Positions 24,908 to 33,195 of a stretch of 64,000 nucleotides of DNA are shown one piece after another. Under the pieces are notes generated by a model. That model ran no database searches and had not been told where the DNA came from. It saw only the letters and a program-made list of their open reading frames with translations. Position 1 is the first letter of the stretch. Every line of letters begins with the position of its first letter. The position numbers and the translations under genes are program-made. Source of the stretch: Bacteroidales bacterium UBA1189 (GTDB lineage Bacteria > Bacteroidota > Bacteroidia > Bacteroidales > Bacteroidaceae); NCBI GenBank assembly GCA_002309805.1, contig DBYJ01000061.1, positions 75,127-139,126 on the forward strand, given 5' to 3'.

Positions 24908-26032
24908 TTAGTCGTTGAGCATCATGGGCATGAGCAGCATCAGCAGGTCGGTATTCTCCTCCTGTACGGTGGGGACGATGACGCCGGCACGAGAGGGGTC
25001 GGAGACCTCCACGCTAATCTCCTCGCCGGAGATGTTGCTGATGATATCCATGAGGAAGGTCGATTTGAAGCCGATGCTCATAGGCTCGCCGTCGTACTGA
25101 CAAACGATACGCTCTTCGGCAGAGGAGGCGAAGTCGAGGTCCTGAGCGGAGATGTGAAGTTCGCCAGCCGTCAAACGCAGCTTGACGAGACTGCTGCTGG
25201 CAGATGAGCAGACGCTAACACGGCGCAGGGCACTCAGTAGAGCCTGACGGTTGATGGTGACCTTATAGGGGTTGCTCACGGGGATGACGGAGTTGTAGTT
25301 CGGGTAGCGGCCCTCGATGAGGCGGCACACCAGACGATGGTTGGGCAGCGTGAATACGGCGTTGCGGCTGTCGAACGAGATGTTGATGTCGTCAGCCTCC
25401 TTGCCCAGCAGACCCTTCAGTAGGTTGGCGGGCTTCTTCGGCAGGATGAAGGCAGCCTTCTCCTCGCCCTTAGCGGCAAGCAGCTTGTTGCGCACCAGCT
25501 TGTGGCCGTCGGAGGATACAAGGGTGACGTACTCCGTGGTGATGTCGAAGTAGATACCGTTCATCACAGGGCGTAGCTCGTCGTCGGCTGTAGCGAAGAT
25601 GGTGCGGTTGATGCCGTCGAACAGCGTAGCAGCAGGCATGCTGAAGCTAACGGGAGCCTCGCCCAGCAGAGCGGGCGTGGGGTACTCGTCGGCCTGCTGG
25701 CCCACCATGCTGAACTTACCGTTCATATATTCGATGGTGACGGCGACGTTGCTCTCGTTGACGTTGAAGACGATGGGCTGCTCGGGCAGCTCCTTAATGG
25801 CGTCGAGGATGTTCTTCGACCCGATGGCAAAACGGCCGTCGCCGTCGTGTTCGACTACCGGTAGCGAGGTTTCAAGGGTAGTCTCGTTGTCCGAAGCCGT
25901 GATGGAGAGGATGCCGCTCTCAAGGTTGAAGAGGAAGCAGTCCAGAATGGGCAGGGCACTCTTGGCGTTGATGACGCGGCCGATGGACTGAAGGCGGTTG
26001 CACAACTCTGTGCTGGTAACTACAAATCTCAT
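24908..26032 (-). CDS. dnaN: DNA polymerase III beta subunit (sliding clamp)
   Basis: Ring-shaped processivity clamp, 374 aa, the standard size of three similar domains. It opens MRFVVTSTELCNRLQSIGRV and shows the usual core blocks (EYPTPALL, VSSDGHKLVR). The C-terminus ends LLMLLMPMMLND, matching the conserved LMPM terminus of bacterial clamps. It heads the minus-strand block and has a -7 box at 26083-26090. dnaA is not next to it here. Confidence 0.97.
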   Translation of the reverse strand: MRFVVTSTELCNRLQSIGRVINAKSALPILDCFLFNLESGILSITASDNETTLETSLPVVEHDGDGRFAIGSKNILDAIKELPEQPIVFNVNESNVAVTIEYMNGKFSMVGQQADEYPTPALLGEAPVSFSMPAATLFDGINRTIFATADDELRPVMNGIYFDITTEYVTLVSSDGHKLVRNKLLAAKGEEKAAFILPKKPANLLKGLLGKEADDINISFDSRNAVFTLPNHRLVCRLIEGRYPNYNSVIPVSNPYKVTINRQALLSALRRVSVCSSASSSLVKLRLTAGELHISAQDLDFASSAEERIVCQYDGEPMSIGFKSTFLMDIISNISGEEISVEVSDPSRAGVIVPTVQEENTDLLMLLMPMMLND

Positions 26033-26082
26033 AATGCGCTTTTTTATTTGAATATTGTTATATTAATAAGGAATATTATCGG

Positions 26083-26090
26083 CAAAGATA
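26083..26090 (-). promoter_or_regulatory. -7 box upstream of dnaN
   Basis: TATCTTTG on the minus strand, about 50 nt before the dnaN ATG. No good TTTG partner was found at 20 nt, so only the -7 element is supported. Confidence 0.45.
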
Positions 26091-26183
26091 GACATTTTTA
26101 GGGATGAACTGAAAAAAACAGCGAAAAAAATAGCATCGTTTAGAAAAATTCAGTAATTTCGCCCCGAAAATCAGACAAAGTAT

Positions 26184-26603
26184 ATGGAATTAACAGGAAA
26201 AATTATTGCCGTAATGCCTGAACGCGGCGGAGTCAGCCAGCGAACGGGAACAGAGTGGAAAGTACAGGAATATGTGTTGGAAACCATCAATGAGCAATTC
26301 CCCCGAAAACTGGCTTTTGAAGTTTTCGGATCGGACCGCATAGCCTCCTTCAATATCAAGACGGGCGAGACGATGACCGTTTCGTTTGATATCGACGCCA
26401 GCGAGTATAACGGACGTTGGTATAACCGCATCCGCGCTTGGAAGGTGGACCGTAATATCACTTCCGTTCAGCCTGCTGAAGGTGTAGCTGCAGCTCCGGC
26501 TCCTACGGCAGCTCCTGCTCCTGCTGCATCTGCAGCCCCTGCCTTTACGGAACCTGCTCCCCAGGCTCCGGGCGAAGGCTCTGTTGATGACCTGCCCTTC
26601 TGA
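26184..26603 (+). CDS. DUF3127 domain protein (SSB-like OB fold)
   Basis: 139 aa. The first ~93 residues (MELTGKIIAVMPERGG to WYNRIRAWKV) match the DUF3127 pattern, a small OB-like domain found in Bacteroidota. The tail is low-complexity Ala/Pro and ends in an acidic hydrophobic tip, VDDLPF, just like the protein-interaction tip of single-stranded DNA-binding proteins (DDIPF). A role in binding single-stranded DNA and recruiting partners is therefore a reasonable inference. It is divergent from dnaN. Confidence 0.82.
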   Translation: MELTGKIIAVMPERGGVSQRTGTEWKVQEYVLETINEQFPRKLAFEVFGSDRIASFNIKTGETMTVSFDIDASEYNGRWYNRIRAWKVDRNITSVQPAEGVAAAPAPTAAPAPAASAAPAFTEPAPQAPGEGSVDDLPF

Positions 26604-26645
26604 GAAGGGCCATTTGAAACGGATATAGTAATCAATTTATTATAT

Positions 26646-26672
26646 CATCCCCAAAAAGTAAGCTTTTAGAAA
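26646..26672. repeat. 27-bp motif shared with 15548-15575
   Basis: Matches the stretch near 15548 at 24 of 27 positions and lies just before a terminator. Confidence 0.5.
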
Positions 26673-26676
26673 CCGG

Positions 26677-26713
26677 AAAGGGCCGCGACGTGAGTCGCGG
26701 CCCTTTCGCTTTT
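26677..26713 (+). terminator. Terminator after the DUF3127 gene
   Basis: A perfect 13-bp stem AAAGGGCCGCGAC/GTCGCGGCCCTTT with loop GTGA, followed by CGCTTTTG. Confidence 0.85.
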
Positions 26714-26744
26714 GTCTATTTCAGTCTTGTTTTATCGCCCAAAG

Positions 26745-26824
26745 CCGTTAGGAAAGCCGTACTAACCCGTTAGGTAAGGTTTCCCAACCCGTTGGGTAAG
26801 CTGTCCTAACGCGTTTGGCACGAC
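26745..26824. repeat. 22-bp tandem array between the DUF3127 gene and rho
   Basis: Units start exactly at 26745, 26767, 26789 and 26811: CCGTTAGGAAAGC..., CCGTTAGGTAAGG..., CCGTTGGGTAAGC..., GCGTTTGG.... The first three end in (C/T)(T/C)AAC or CCAAC. The fourth is partial. It lies directly after the rho stop codon. Confidence 0.85.
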
Positions 26825-26831
26825 AAAAAGC

Positions 26832-29090
26832 TTAGGAATTCATGCTTAAAAGGAACTCTTCATTGGATTTCGTGTCCTCCAAACGGCCTTTGACGAAGTC
26901 CATTGCCTCGATGGGATTCATGTCCGAGAGGTATTTGCGCAGAATCCACATGCGGTTGAGCGTATCCTGGTCGTGCAGCAAGTCATCGCGTCGCGTGCTG
27001 GAGGCCATGATGTTGACAGCAGGGAAGATGCGCTTGTTGCTGAGGGTGCGGTCGAGCTGCAATTCCATGTTGCCCGTGCCCTTGAATTCCTCGAAGATAA
27101 CCTCGTCCATCTTGCTGCCCGTGTCGATAAGGGCTGTGGCGATGATGGTGAGCGAGCCGCCATTCTCAATGTTACGAGCGGCGCCAAAGAAGCGCTTGGG
27201 CTTATGGAGGGCATTGGCATCAACACCACCAGACAACACTTTGCCCGAAGCGGGAGCTACCGTATTGTAGGCACGCGCAAGACGGGTGATGGAGTCGAGG
27301 AAGATGACGACGTCGTGTCCGCACTCCACCATACGCTTGGCTTTCTCCAGCACGATGCCGGCAATCTTCACGTGACGCTCGGCAGGCTCGTCGAAAGTGG
27401 AGGCAATAACTTCGGCATTGACGCTTCGCGCCATATCCGTCACTTCTTCAGGACGTTCGTCGATAAGCAGCACCATCATGTAAACCTCAGGATGGTTGGC
27501 AGCAATAGCGTTGGCGATGTCCTTCAGCAGGATGGTCTTACCCGTCTTGGGCTGGGCGACGATGAGGCCGCGCTGGCCCTTGCCGATGGGCGAGAAGAGG
27601 TCGACGACGCGGGCGGAAAGGTTGTCGTTGTTTCCCGTGCAGAGCTGGAACTTCTCATCAGGGAAGAGGGGCGTGAGGTGCTCGAAGGGAACACGGTCGC
27701 GCACGATTTCGGGCTCCAGACCATTAATCTTCTCGATGTAGGATAGCGGGAAGTACTTCTCTCCCTCTTTAGCGGGACGGATAACGCCTTCGACGACATC
27801 GCCTGTTTTAAGGCCGTAGTGCTTGATTTGGTTTTGCGAGACGTAGACGTCGTCGGGCGAGGGGAGGTAGTTGTAGTCGGACGAGCGGAGCAGGCCGAAG
27901 TTGTCGGGCAGGATTTCCAGCACGCCCATACATTTGATTCTGTCACCAAAGTCGTACAGACGTTCCATCTCAGCCTTGCGTCTCTCCTCTTCCAGCTTGG
28001 CCTGACGTTCCTGTTCCTGACGTTGCTGCTCCTGTTGGCGGCGTTCTTCCTTTTCTTGAGCGCGTCGCTCCTGTTCTTGCAGACGTCGCTCCTCTTCGTC
28101 GATGCGCCCTTGACGCTCCTGCAAGCGTCGCTCTGCTTCGAGGATACGCTGCTGCGTGTCCATGCGGCGGAGGGACTGCGGACGGTTGGCTTCGCCGGAT
28201 TCCGGCTTGACTGGTTTTTCCTGCTGGGCAGATGACGGAGCACCTATTTCCTGAACGGGGGCATTCTCTTCATCTTCCGTAGCCTCCATAGTCATTTCGT
28301 CGCCAAAAAGGGTGGGGACGTTGCCCGTATTGCCGGCATTGCCAGCAGGCTGGGCAGCTTTTTTCTTTTTTCTCCCACGGCCGGATTTGGCTTGCGACTC
28401 GTCCAACTTGGTCTGCTCGAACTTGTCAATAAGCTCCGTAGGAAGCGCAGCAGCTTCAGAAGGCATGTCCTCGATGGGCACAAAGTCGGCTTCGTTGTGA
28501 ACAGGCGTGTCAGTAGCCGTTGCCTGTTCTTTAGCGGCAGCAGCGGCTTTCTCTGCCTCGACAAGGGCCTTCGGTTTGCGCCCACGACGTTTCTTGGGCT
28601 GGGCAGCCTCTGCATCGACAGAAGTCGAGGGGGCTCCTTCCTGAGTTTTCATCTCTTGCTTGGGCTCTTCAGCCTTCGGCTGAGCGTCGTTCTTCTTCTG
28701 CGGTTCGGCGTTCTGTTTCTTCTCTTGTTTTGCTGCTCCTTCAGTTGCCGTTTCAGGTTTATTGCTGTTGCTCTCTGCGGGTTGAGCTTTCTGCTGTTCC
28801 ATGGGCTTGGCTACGGTTTGGGGAATTTCGTCAAATTTCTTGCCTTTGTCCTGATTGGCTGAATAGACTTTGCTGATGGTGCCCGTCTTGTTGATGCGGT
28901 TGCGTTGTTTCTTTTCAGCAGCAGCCTCTTTTTCGGCAGCTTTCTGGGAACCGGCTATGGCTTGCGCATCGAGAATCTGGTAAATAAGGTCACGCTTCTC
29001 GAATGATTTGGCGTTCTTGATGTTGAATTCTGCGGCAATTTCTTGCAGTTCCTGCACTTCTTTCTTGTTGAGTTGGATAATGTTATACAT
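26832..29090 (-). CDS. rho: Transcription termination factor Rho with large N-terminal insertion
   Basis: Hexameric RNA helicase that ends transcription, 752 aa against 419 in E. coli. The N-terminal helical domain (MYNIIQLNKKEVQELQEIAAEF) is separated from the RNA-binding OB fold (MGVLEILPDNFGLLRSSDYNYL, from ~387) by about 320 residues of low-complexity Glu/Gln/Lys/Ala sequence, including an Arg/Gln/Glu-rich coiled segment at 315-375. Walker A is PKTGKT and the Q-loop/R-loop core follows. Large insertions here are typical of Bacteroidota Rho and may promote condensation or RNA binding. A long leader with a hairpin precedes it. Confidence 0.97.
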   Translation of the reverse strand: MYNIIQLNKKEVQELQEIAAEFNIKNAKSFEKRDLIYQILDAQAIAGSQKAAEKEAAAEKKQRNRINKTGTISKVYSANQDKGKKFDEIPQTVAKPMEQQKAQPAESNSNKPETATEGAAKQEKKQNAEPQKKNDAQPKAEEPKQEMKTQEGAPSTSVDAEAAQPKKRRGRKPKALVEAEKAAAAAKEQATATDTPVHNEADFVPIEDMPSEAAALPTELIDKFEQTKLDESQAKSGRGRKKKKAAQPAGNAGNTGNVPTLFGDEMTMEATEDEENAPVQEIGAPSSAQQEKPVKPESGEANRPQSLRRMDTQQRILEAERRLQERQGRIDEEERRLQEQERRAQEKEERRQQEQQRQEQERQAKLEEERRKAEMERLYDFGDRIKCMGVLEILPDNFGLLRSSDYNYLPSPDDVYVSQNQIKHYGLKTGDVVEGVIRPAKEGEKYFPLSYIEKINGLEPEIVRDRVPFEHLTPLFPDEKFQLCTGNNDNLSARVVDLFSPIGKGQRGLIVAQPKTGKTILLKDIANAIAANHPEVYMMVLLIDERPEEVTDMARSVNAEVIASTFDEPAERHVKIAGIVLEKAKRMVECGHDVVIFLDSITRLARAYNTVAPASGKVLSGGVDANALHKPKRFFGAARNIENGGSLTIIATALIDTGSKMDEVIFEEFKGTGNMELQLDRTLSNKRIFPAVNIMASSTRRDDLLHDQDTLNRMWILRKYLSDMNPIEAMDFVKGRLEDTKSNEEFLLSMNS

Positions 29091-29147
29091 AAAGATACAT
29101 GTGTGAATAGGGCATTACATACTATCTCCTCTACGGAAGATGTTTGG

Positions 29148-29176
29148 CGGGCGAAGCCCGAGCCCGATTTTTTTCT
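29148..29176 (+). terminator. GC hairpin with T-run in the rho leader region
   Basis: CGGGC-GAA-GCCCG followed by AGCCCGATTTTTTTC reads as a terminator on the plus strand, where no gene precedes it. On the minus strand it lies in the rho leader and might affect rho's own expression. Confidence 0.4.
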
Positions 29177-29228
29177 TTTAATTGTGGATTTGGTTGGTCT
29201 TTACAGGCCGTTTCCTAAATTGGATGCG

Positions 29229-29236
29229 CAAAGGTA
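29229..29236 (-). promoter_or_regulatory. -7 box of rho
   Basis: TACCTTTG on the minus strand, about 138 nt before the rho ATG. Its distance leaves a long leader. No clear TTTG at the expected place. Confidence 0.5.
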
Positions 29237-29291
29237 GGAATTTAGTTTTGAAAAATCCGCATCCCAGCGAGTTTTTTTACGTTTTTTAGCG

Positions 29292-29894
29292 TTATTCCTT
29301 GAGCGAGGCGTTGATTTGGGCTATATAGTCCAGCAGTTCCTCGCGTCCCGTGCCCTTCTCGGCAGAGGTGACGAAGTAGGGCGGCAGTTCCTCCCATTGC
29401 TCGGAGAGCTTTTCGAGGTAGGCTTTGACGTTCGATTGTAGCCCGCTTCGGCTCAGCTTATCGGCTTTCGTGAAGACAATGGAGAAGGGAACCTCGTTTT
29501 CGCCCAGCCATTCGATGAATTCAAGGTCGATGGGCAAGGGTGCATGGCGGCTGTCGATGAGTAGGAAAAGATTGGTCATCTGCATACGGCCTAGGATGTA
29601 GCTCTCGATGATGCGTTGCAGTCGTTCGCGCTCTGCTTTGCCTCGACTGGCGTAGCCGTAGCCTGGAAGGTCGACAATATACCAAGCGTTGTTGATGAGG
29701 AAATGGTTGATGAGCATCGTCTTGCCTGGGGTGGAGGAAGTCATGGCCAGCCCGTTCCGACGGGTGAGCATGTTGATGAGGCTCGACTTGCCGACATTCG
29801 AACGGCCTATGAAAGCGTATTCGGGCAGTCCGTCCTGCGGACAGCGGGAAATGTCGGTGTTGCTGATGACGAAGGTGGCGCTTTTTATCTCCAT
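29292..29894 (-). CDS. engB: Ribosome biogenesis GTP-binding protein EngB/YsxC
   Basis: Essential small GTPase for 50S assembly, 200 aa. The start at 29894 (MEIKSATFVISNTD) was chosen because the upstream in-frame ATG at 29924 would begin at the -7 promoter box. G1 is GRSNVGKSS, G3 DLPGYGYA and G4 TKAD. It is divergent from recR, with face-to-face -7 boxes between them. Confidence 0.96.
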   Translation of the reverse strand: MEIKSATFVISNTDISRCPQDGLPEYAFIGRSNVGKSSLINMLTRRNGLAMTSSTPGKTMLINHFLINNAWYIVDLPGYGYASRGKAERERLQRIIESYILGRMQMTNLFLLIDSRHAPLPIDLEFIEWLGENEVPFSIVFTKADKLSRSGLQSNVKAYLEKLSEQWEELPPYFVTSAEKGTGREELLDYIAQINASLKE

Positions 29895-29923
29895 GAACAG
29901 GGGGATGCTATAGATTTTCGGCA

Positions 29924-29961
29924 CAAAGGTAGGGTTTTTCTTTGAATTATCCGTATCTTTG
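29924..29961. promoter_or_regulatory. Divergent -7 boxes between engB and recR
   Basis: Minus-strand TACCTTTG at 29931-29924 serves engB and plus-strand TATCTTTG at 29954-29961 serves recR. The two lie 22 nt apart, so each promoter's upstream half overlaps the other's. Confidence 0.6.
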
Positions 29962-29994
29962 CACGCAAAATCGAAGGAAAGACCTTAGAATCGG

Positions 29995-30615
29995 ATGTTA
30001 GATCAGTATTCATCGGTACTTTTGGAGCGTGCAGTAGGCGAACTGGCGAAACTGCCGGGCATTGGAAGACGGACGGCGTTGCGTCTGGTACTCCATCTGT
30101 TGCGCCAGCCTGTGGGAGAGGCGGATGCGTTGAGTTCGGCTCTGACGGAGTTGCGGCACGGGGTGCGTTATTGTCATGTTTGCCACAATATTTCGGATAC
30201 GGATACCTGTGAGATTTGCGCCAATCCGCGTCGCGATGGCTCGATGGTGTGTGTCGTGGAAACCGTGCGCGATGTCATCGCCCTTGAGAATACGGGCATC
30301 TATCGCGGGCTTTATCACGTGCTTGGCGGCGTCATTTCGCCTATGGATGGCATTGGCCCTGCCGACCTTGAGATTGACAGCCTCGTGGAACGGGTACGCG
30401 CCGGAGGAGTAGAGGAGGTGATTTTTGCCCTTAGCTCTACGATGGAGGGCGACACGACAAACTATTATCTCTACCGCAAGCTGTCACCCTTTAATGTCAA
30501 GCTATCTGTGCTCTCGCGTGGCCTTTCTGTGGGCGACGAACTGCAATATACCGACGAGGCAACGCTGGGTCGCTCACTCATCAACCGTACCCCTTTCGAT
30601 GGCTCATCAAGATGA
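29995..30615 (+). CDS. recR: Recombination protein RecR
   Basis: RecFOR pathway protein that helps load RecA, 206 aa. It shows the N-terminal HhH (LAKLPGIGRRTALRLVLHLL), the four-Cys zinc finger (CHVCHNISDTDTCEIC) and a Toprim domain beginning VVETVRDVIALE. The length is standard. A membrane protein gene follows after 18 nt, suggesting a shared transcript. Confidence 0.97.
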   Translation: MLDQYSSVLLERAVGELAKLPGIGRRTALRLVLHLLRQPVGEADALSSALTELRHGVRYCHVCHNISDTDTCEICANPRRDGSMVCVVETVRDVIALENTGIYRGLYHVLGGVISPMDGIGPADLEIDSLVERVRAGGVEEVIFALSSTMEGDTTNYYLYRKLSPFNVKLSVLSRGLSVGDELQYTDEATLGRSLINRTPFDGSSR

Positions 30616-30633
30616 AAAATAAAACTCAATTCT

Positions 30634-31164
30634 ATGACTAATCAACAAATACTCCGTCGCCTCCGCTGGGAATTCGTGGCCTACGTGTTGTTGGCTGTGT
30701 TGCTGGTGGCGCTATACGAAACGCATGTTTTTGTAAAAGGAGAGCTGGTAGGTAATGTCTCAGCCGTTTATATAGCCGAGAGTGCTGGCATCCTGCTGGC
30801 AGTTGTCCTTACGCCTGTGGCGTTGAAGTCTTTCCACAAGGCGCTCATCCGTATGGTATATATGGACGATGATACGGCACGCCGCCGTTGCTATGTAAAG
30901 TGGAGCGAGATTCGTCTGGCCATGTTTGTGACAGTGGTATTGGTGAATATCTCGGTCTATTACATGACGGCTGACAATATGTGTGGCTACTGCGCCCTCA
31001 TCGGCGTTATCGCTTCGCTGTTTTGCTGGCCTACAAAAGAAGGCATTGCTACAGAACTGACAATGAAGGAGGAGCCTCTGCCCGAATCACCTGTGACGGA
31101 ACCGAAGGAAACAGAGGAGATTATTCAGCCAGACGAGGAAACGGAAACGAAAGAGGAAAGCTGA
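30634..31164 (+). CDS. Conserved membrane protein, four predicted spans
   Basis: 176 aa, not recognised. Hydrophobic segments lie at about 14-29, 42-64, 93-111 and 118-132, followed by an acidic tail rich in Glu/Pro/Thr (EPLPESPVTEPKETEE). Its stop overlaps the start of the GT2 gene (TGATG), so translation is likely coupled. A role connected with the glycosyltransferase, for example at the cell envelope, is guesswork from position. Confidence 0.65.
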   Translation: MTNQQILRRLRWEFVAYVLLAVLLVALYETHVFVKGELVGNVSAVYIAESAGILLAVVLTPVALKSFHKALIRMVYMDDDTARRRCYVKWSEIRLAMFVTVVLVNISVYYMTADNMCGYCALIGVIASLFCWPTKEGIATELTMKEEPLPESPVTEPKETEEIIQPDEETETKEES

Positions 31165-32351
31165 TGGATCTCTCGATTATCATTGTCAACTACAACGTCA
31201 AGTACTACGTGGAGCAATGCCTCGATGCGGTTTTCCGCTCCGTGTGCCCCTTCGATTACGAAGTGTTTGTGGTTGATAATGTCTCGTCCGACGGCTCCAT
31301 ACCTTATTTAAAAGAGCGCTATCCGCAGGTTCATTATATCTGCAATACGGAGAATGTGGGCTTTGCGCGTGCCAACAATCAGGCCATCCGTCAATCGACG
31401 GGGCGCTATGTGCTGCTGCTGAATCCGGATACAATCGTTGCTGAGCAGACGCTGGCTGATAGCGTGCGTCTGATGGATAGCCACCCCGATGCAGGAGGCT
31501 CGGGCACACGCATGCTGCGTACCGACGGCAGTTTTGCCTTGGAGTCGCGACGTGGACTGCCCACACCCTTTGTGGCGTTCTGCAAGATGTCTGGCCTGAC
31601 GAAGCTCTTCCCCCGCAGTCGTACCTTCGGGCGATACTATATGCGCTATCTCGACGAGAATGTCGAGAACGAGATAGAGATTATCTCCGGAGCCTACATG
31701 ATGCTTCGCCGCGAAGCTCTCGATAAAGTCGGACTGCTCGACGAAACTTTCTTTATGTATGGCGAGGACATCGACCTCTCCTATCGCCTGCTGAAGGAGG
31801 GTTACAAGAACTACTACAGCCCTTCGCCCATCCTCCACTATAAAGGCGAGAGTACCCAGAAGACCTCGTTCCGCTACGTCTATACGTTCTACAACGCTAT
31901 GCAGCTTTTTTTCAACAAGCATTTCCATCGTTACGGTTTGTTGGTTTCGCTGCCAATCAGCGCCGCCATCTGGATTCGCTCGGCCTTCGCCTATATCGGC
32001 AATCAGTTCCGTCGCAAAAACCGTTCCGGTAATGAGGCTGCGGCCTATCGTCCCCTGTTCGTGGGGAGCAAGGAGATGCTGCGCGAAGCCACGGCCCTCT
32101 ATCAGCATCGTTATCCGTCTGTCCCCTTTACCTGTATTCAGGGCTCGGGGGAGATGCTGCCTGAAGGGCATCTCTCGCGTCCCGACCTCTGGGAATCGCA
32201 TGATATGGTAGTCTATGATACCGACAACTACAGCTACGGCACTATTCTGCGCAACCTTGCTGCTACAGCCGATAGTAATTTGCGGCTTGGCACTTGGTCT
32301 GCCCGTACGGGAATGCTTATCCATGAAAGCTTCGTACTGGGAAAACAATAA
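31164..32351 (+). CDS. Family 2 glycosyltransferase
   Basis: Predicted inverting glycosyltransferase, 395 aa, in the rhamnosyltransferase-like branch used for surface polysaccharides. The GT-A fold starts at once (MDLSIIIVNYNVKYYVEQCL), the metal-binding DxD-like motif is LLLNPDT, and the acceptor region is MYGEDIDLSYRLLKEGY. A C-terminal segment holds an amphipathic region (AIWIRSAFAYIGNQF) that may touch the membrane. The start at 31164 overlaps the preceding stop; the longer frame upstream lies inside that gene. Confidence 0.88.
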   Translation: MDLSIIIVNYNVKYYVEQCLDAVFRSVCPFDYEVFVVDNVSSDGSIPYLKERYPQVHYICNTENVGFARANNQAIRQSTGRYVLLLNPDTIVAEQTLADSVRLMDSHPDAGGSGTRMLRTDGSFALESRRGLPTPFVAFCKMSGLTKLFPRSRTFGRYYMRYLDENVENEIEIISGAYMMLRREALDKVGLLDETFFMYGEDIDLSYRLLKEGYKNYYSPSPILHYKGESTQKTSFRYVYTFYNAMQLFFNKHFHRYGLLVSLPISAAIWIRSAFAYIGNQFRRKNRSGNEAAAYRPLFVGSKEMLREATALYQHRYPSVPFTCIQGSGEMLPEGHLSRPDLWESHDMVVYDTDNYSYGTILRNLAATADSNLRLGTWSARTGMLIHESFVLGKQ

Positions 32352-32398
32352 TTCCTCATTTTTAATTCCTAATTTCTCATTCCTTATTTTTTAATTCT
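32352..32398. repeat. TAATTCC-type heptamer spacer
   Basis: AT-rich spacer with degenerate 7-bp units (TTAATTCC, TAATTTC, TTAATTC) like those at 13690, 35100 and 37018. Confidence 0.4.
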
Positions 32399-32400
32399 AT

Positions 32401-32904
32401 ATGTCCTATTTCCTCCGCGCTCCTGAACCTGAAGACCTCGACTTGCTGTTTCGCTTGGAAAACGATCCTGACGTCTGGACGGTGTCGTCGTGCCACATGC
32501 CTTATTCGCGCTATGCGCTCAAACAGTATATACTCACGTGTAAGAACGATTTCTTTGCCGAAAAGCAACTGCGCCTGATGGTGCAGCCCAGCAAGGGCGG
32601 AGAGGCAGAGGCCATTGTCGATTTGTTTAACTTCAGCCCCCTTGACGGGCGCGCCGAATTGGGATTGTTGGTTGATAGCGCTTGCCGCGGGCGAGGAGTG
32701 GGGCAAGAGGCGCTCACGTTGCTTTGCGACTATGCTGCCCATACGTTAGGATTGCGCATGATTTTTTGTCAGATCTTTGCCGACAATGCCGCCTGCCGCC
32801 ATTTGTTTGAAAAGATGGGCTTTACAGAAGTAGCCGTTTTGCCGGAGTGGGTAGTCGCTGAAGGCAAAAAGCACGATTTGGTGGTTGTGCAGCGATTTTT
32901 TTGA
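32401..32904 (+). CDS. GNAT family N-acetyltransferase
   Basis: 167 aa, RimJ/RimL-like. The acetyl-CoA loop is visible in CRGRGVGQEAL near residues 98-108, followed by the conserved FADNAACRHLFEKMGF. The substrate (protein N-terminus, antibiotic or metabolite) cannot be told. It is the last gene before the tRNA-Asp promoter. Confidence 0.88.
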   Translation: MSYFLRAPEPEDLDLLFRLENDPDVWTVSSCHMPYSRYALKQYILTCKNDFFAEKQLRLMVQPSKGGEAEAIVDLFNFSPLDGRAELGLLVDSACRGRGVGQEALTLLCDYAAHTLGLRMIFCQIFADNAACRHLFEKMGFTEVAVLPEWVVAEGKKHDLVVVQRFF

Positions 32905-32923
32905 AAAAAAAACCGAAAAACGC

Positions 32924-32953
32924 TTGCAGGTACAAAAAAAGTGCGTACCTTTG
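32924..32953 (+). promoter_or_regulatory. Promoter of tRNA-Asp
   Basis: TTG at 32924-32926, 19 nt, and TACCTTTG at 32946-32953. The tRNA begins about 77 nt downstream. Confidence 0.65.
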
Positions 32954-33029
32954 CAACCGCAATCCGGGAGGACAAGCGCAAAAGAAAAGTGTAAAAAGCG
33001 TTTTCATAATAGTTTTAGATAGTTAGATT

Positions 33030-33104
33030 GGTGCGTTAGTTCAGCCTGGTTAGAATGCCTGCCTGTCACGCAGGAGGTCACGGGTTCGAGTCCCGTACGC
33101 ACCG
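33030..33104 (+). tRNA. tRNA-Asp (anticodon GTC)
   Basis: A complete cloverleaf. The acceptor stem is GGTGCGT/ACGCACC, the anticodon stem CCTGC/GCAGG holds loop CTGTCAC with anticodon GTC at 33065-33067, and the T arm is CGGGTTCGAGTCCCG. The discriminator base is G, as expected for aspartate. CCA is not encoded. It stands alone with its own promoter and terminator. Confidence 0.97.
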
Positions 33105-33107
33105 CAG

Positions 33108-33147
33108 AAGAAGGGAGTTCGTGATGAATCCCCTTCTTTTGTTTTTT
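33108..33147 (+). terminator. Terminator after tRNA-Asp
   Basis: AAGAAGGG pairs with CCCTTCTT, followed by TTGTTTTTTG. Confidence 0.7.
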
Positions 33148-33195
33148 GTCCGTAACGATATGTTGCGGATATCCTTTTTGTGCTGAAGATGAATG

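Noticed and set aside
26832..29090. Rho insertion as a repeat-element insertion
   Set aside because: The ~320-residue low-complexity stretch shows no palindromes or GTCAAC units, and large insertions here are normal for Bacteroidota.
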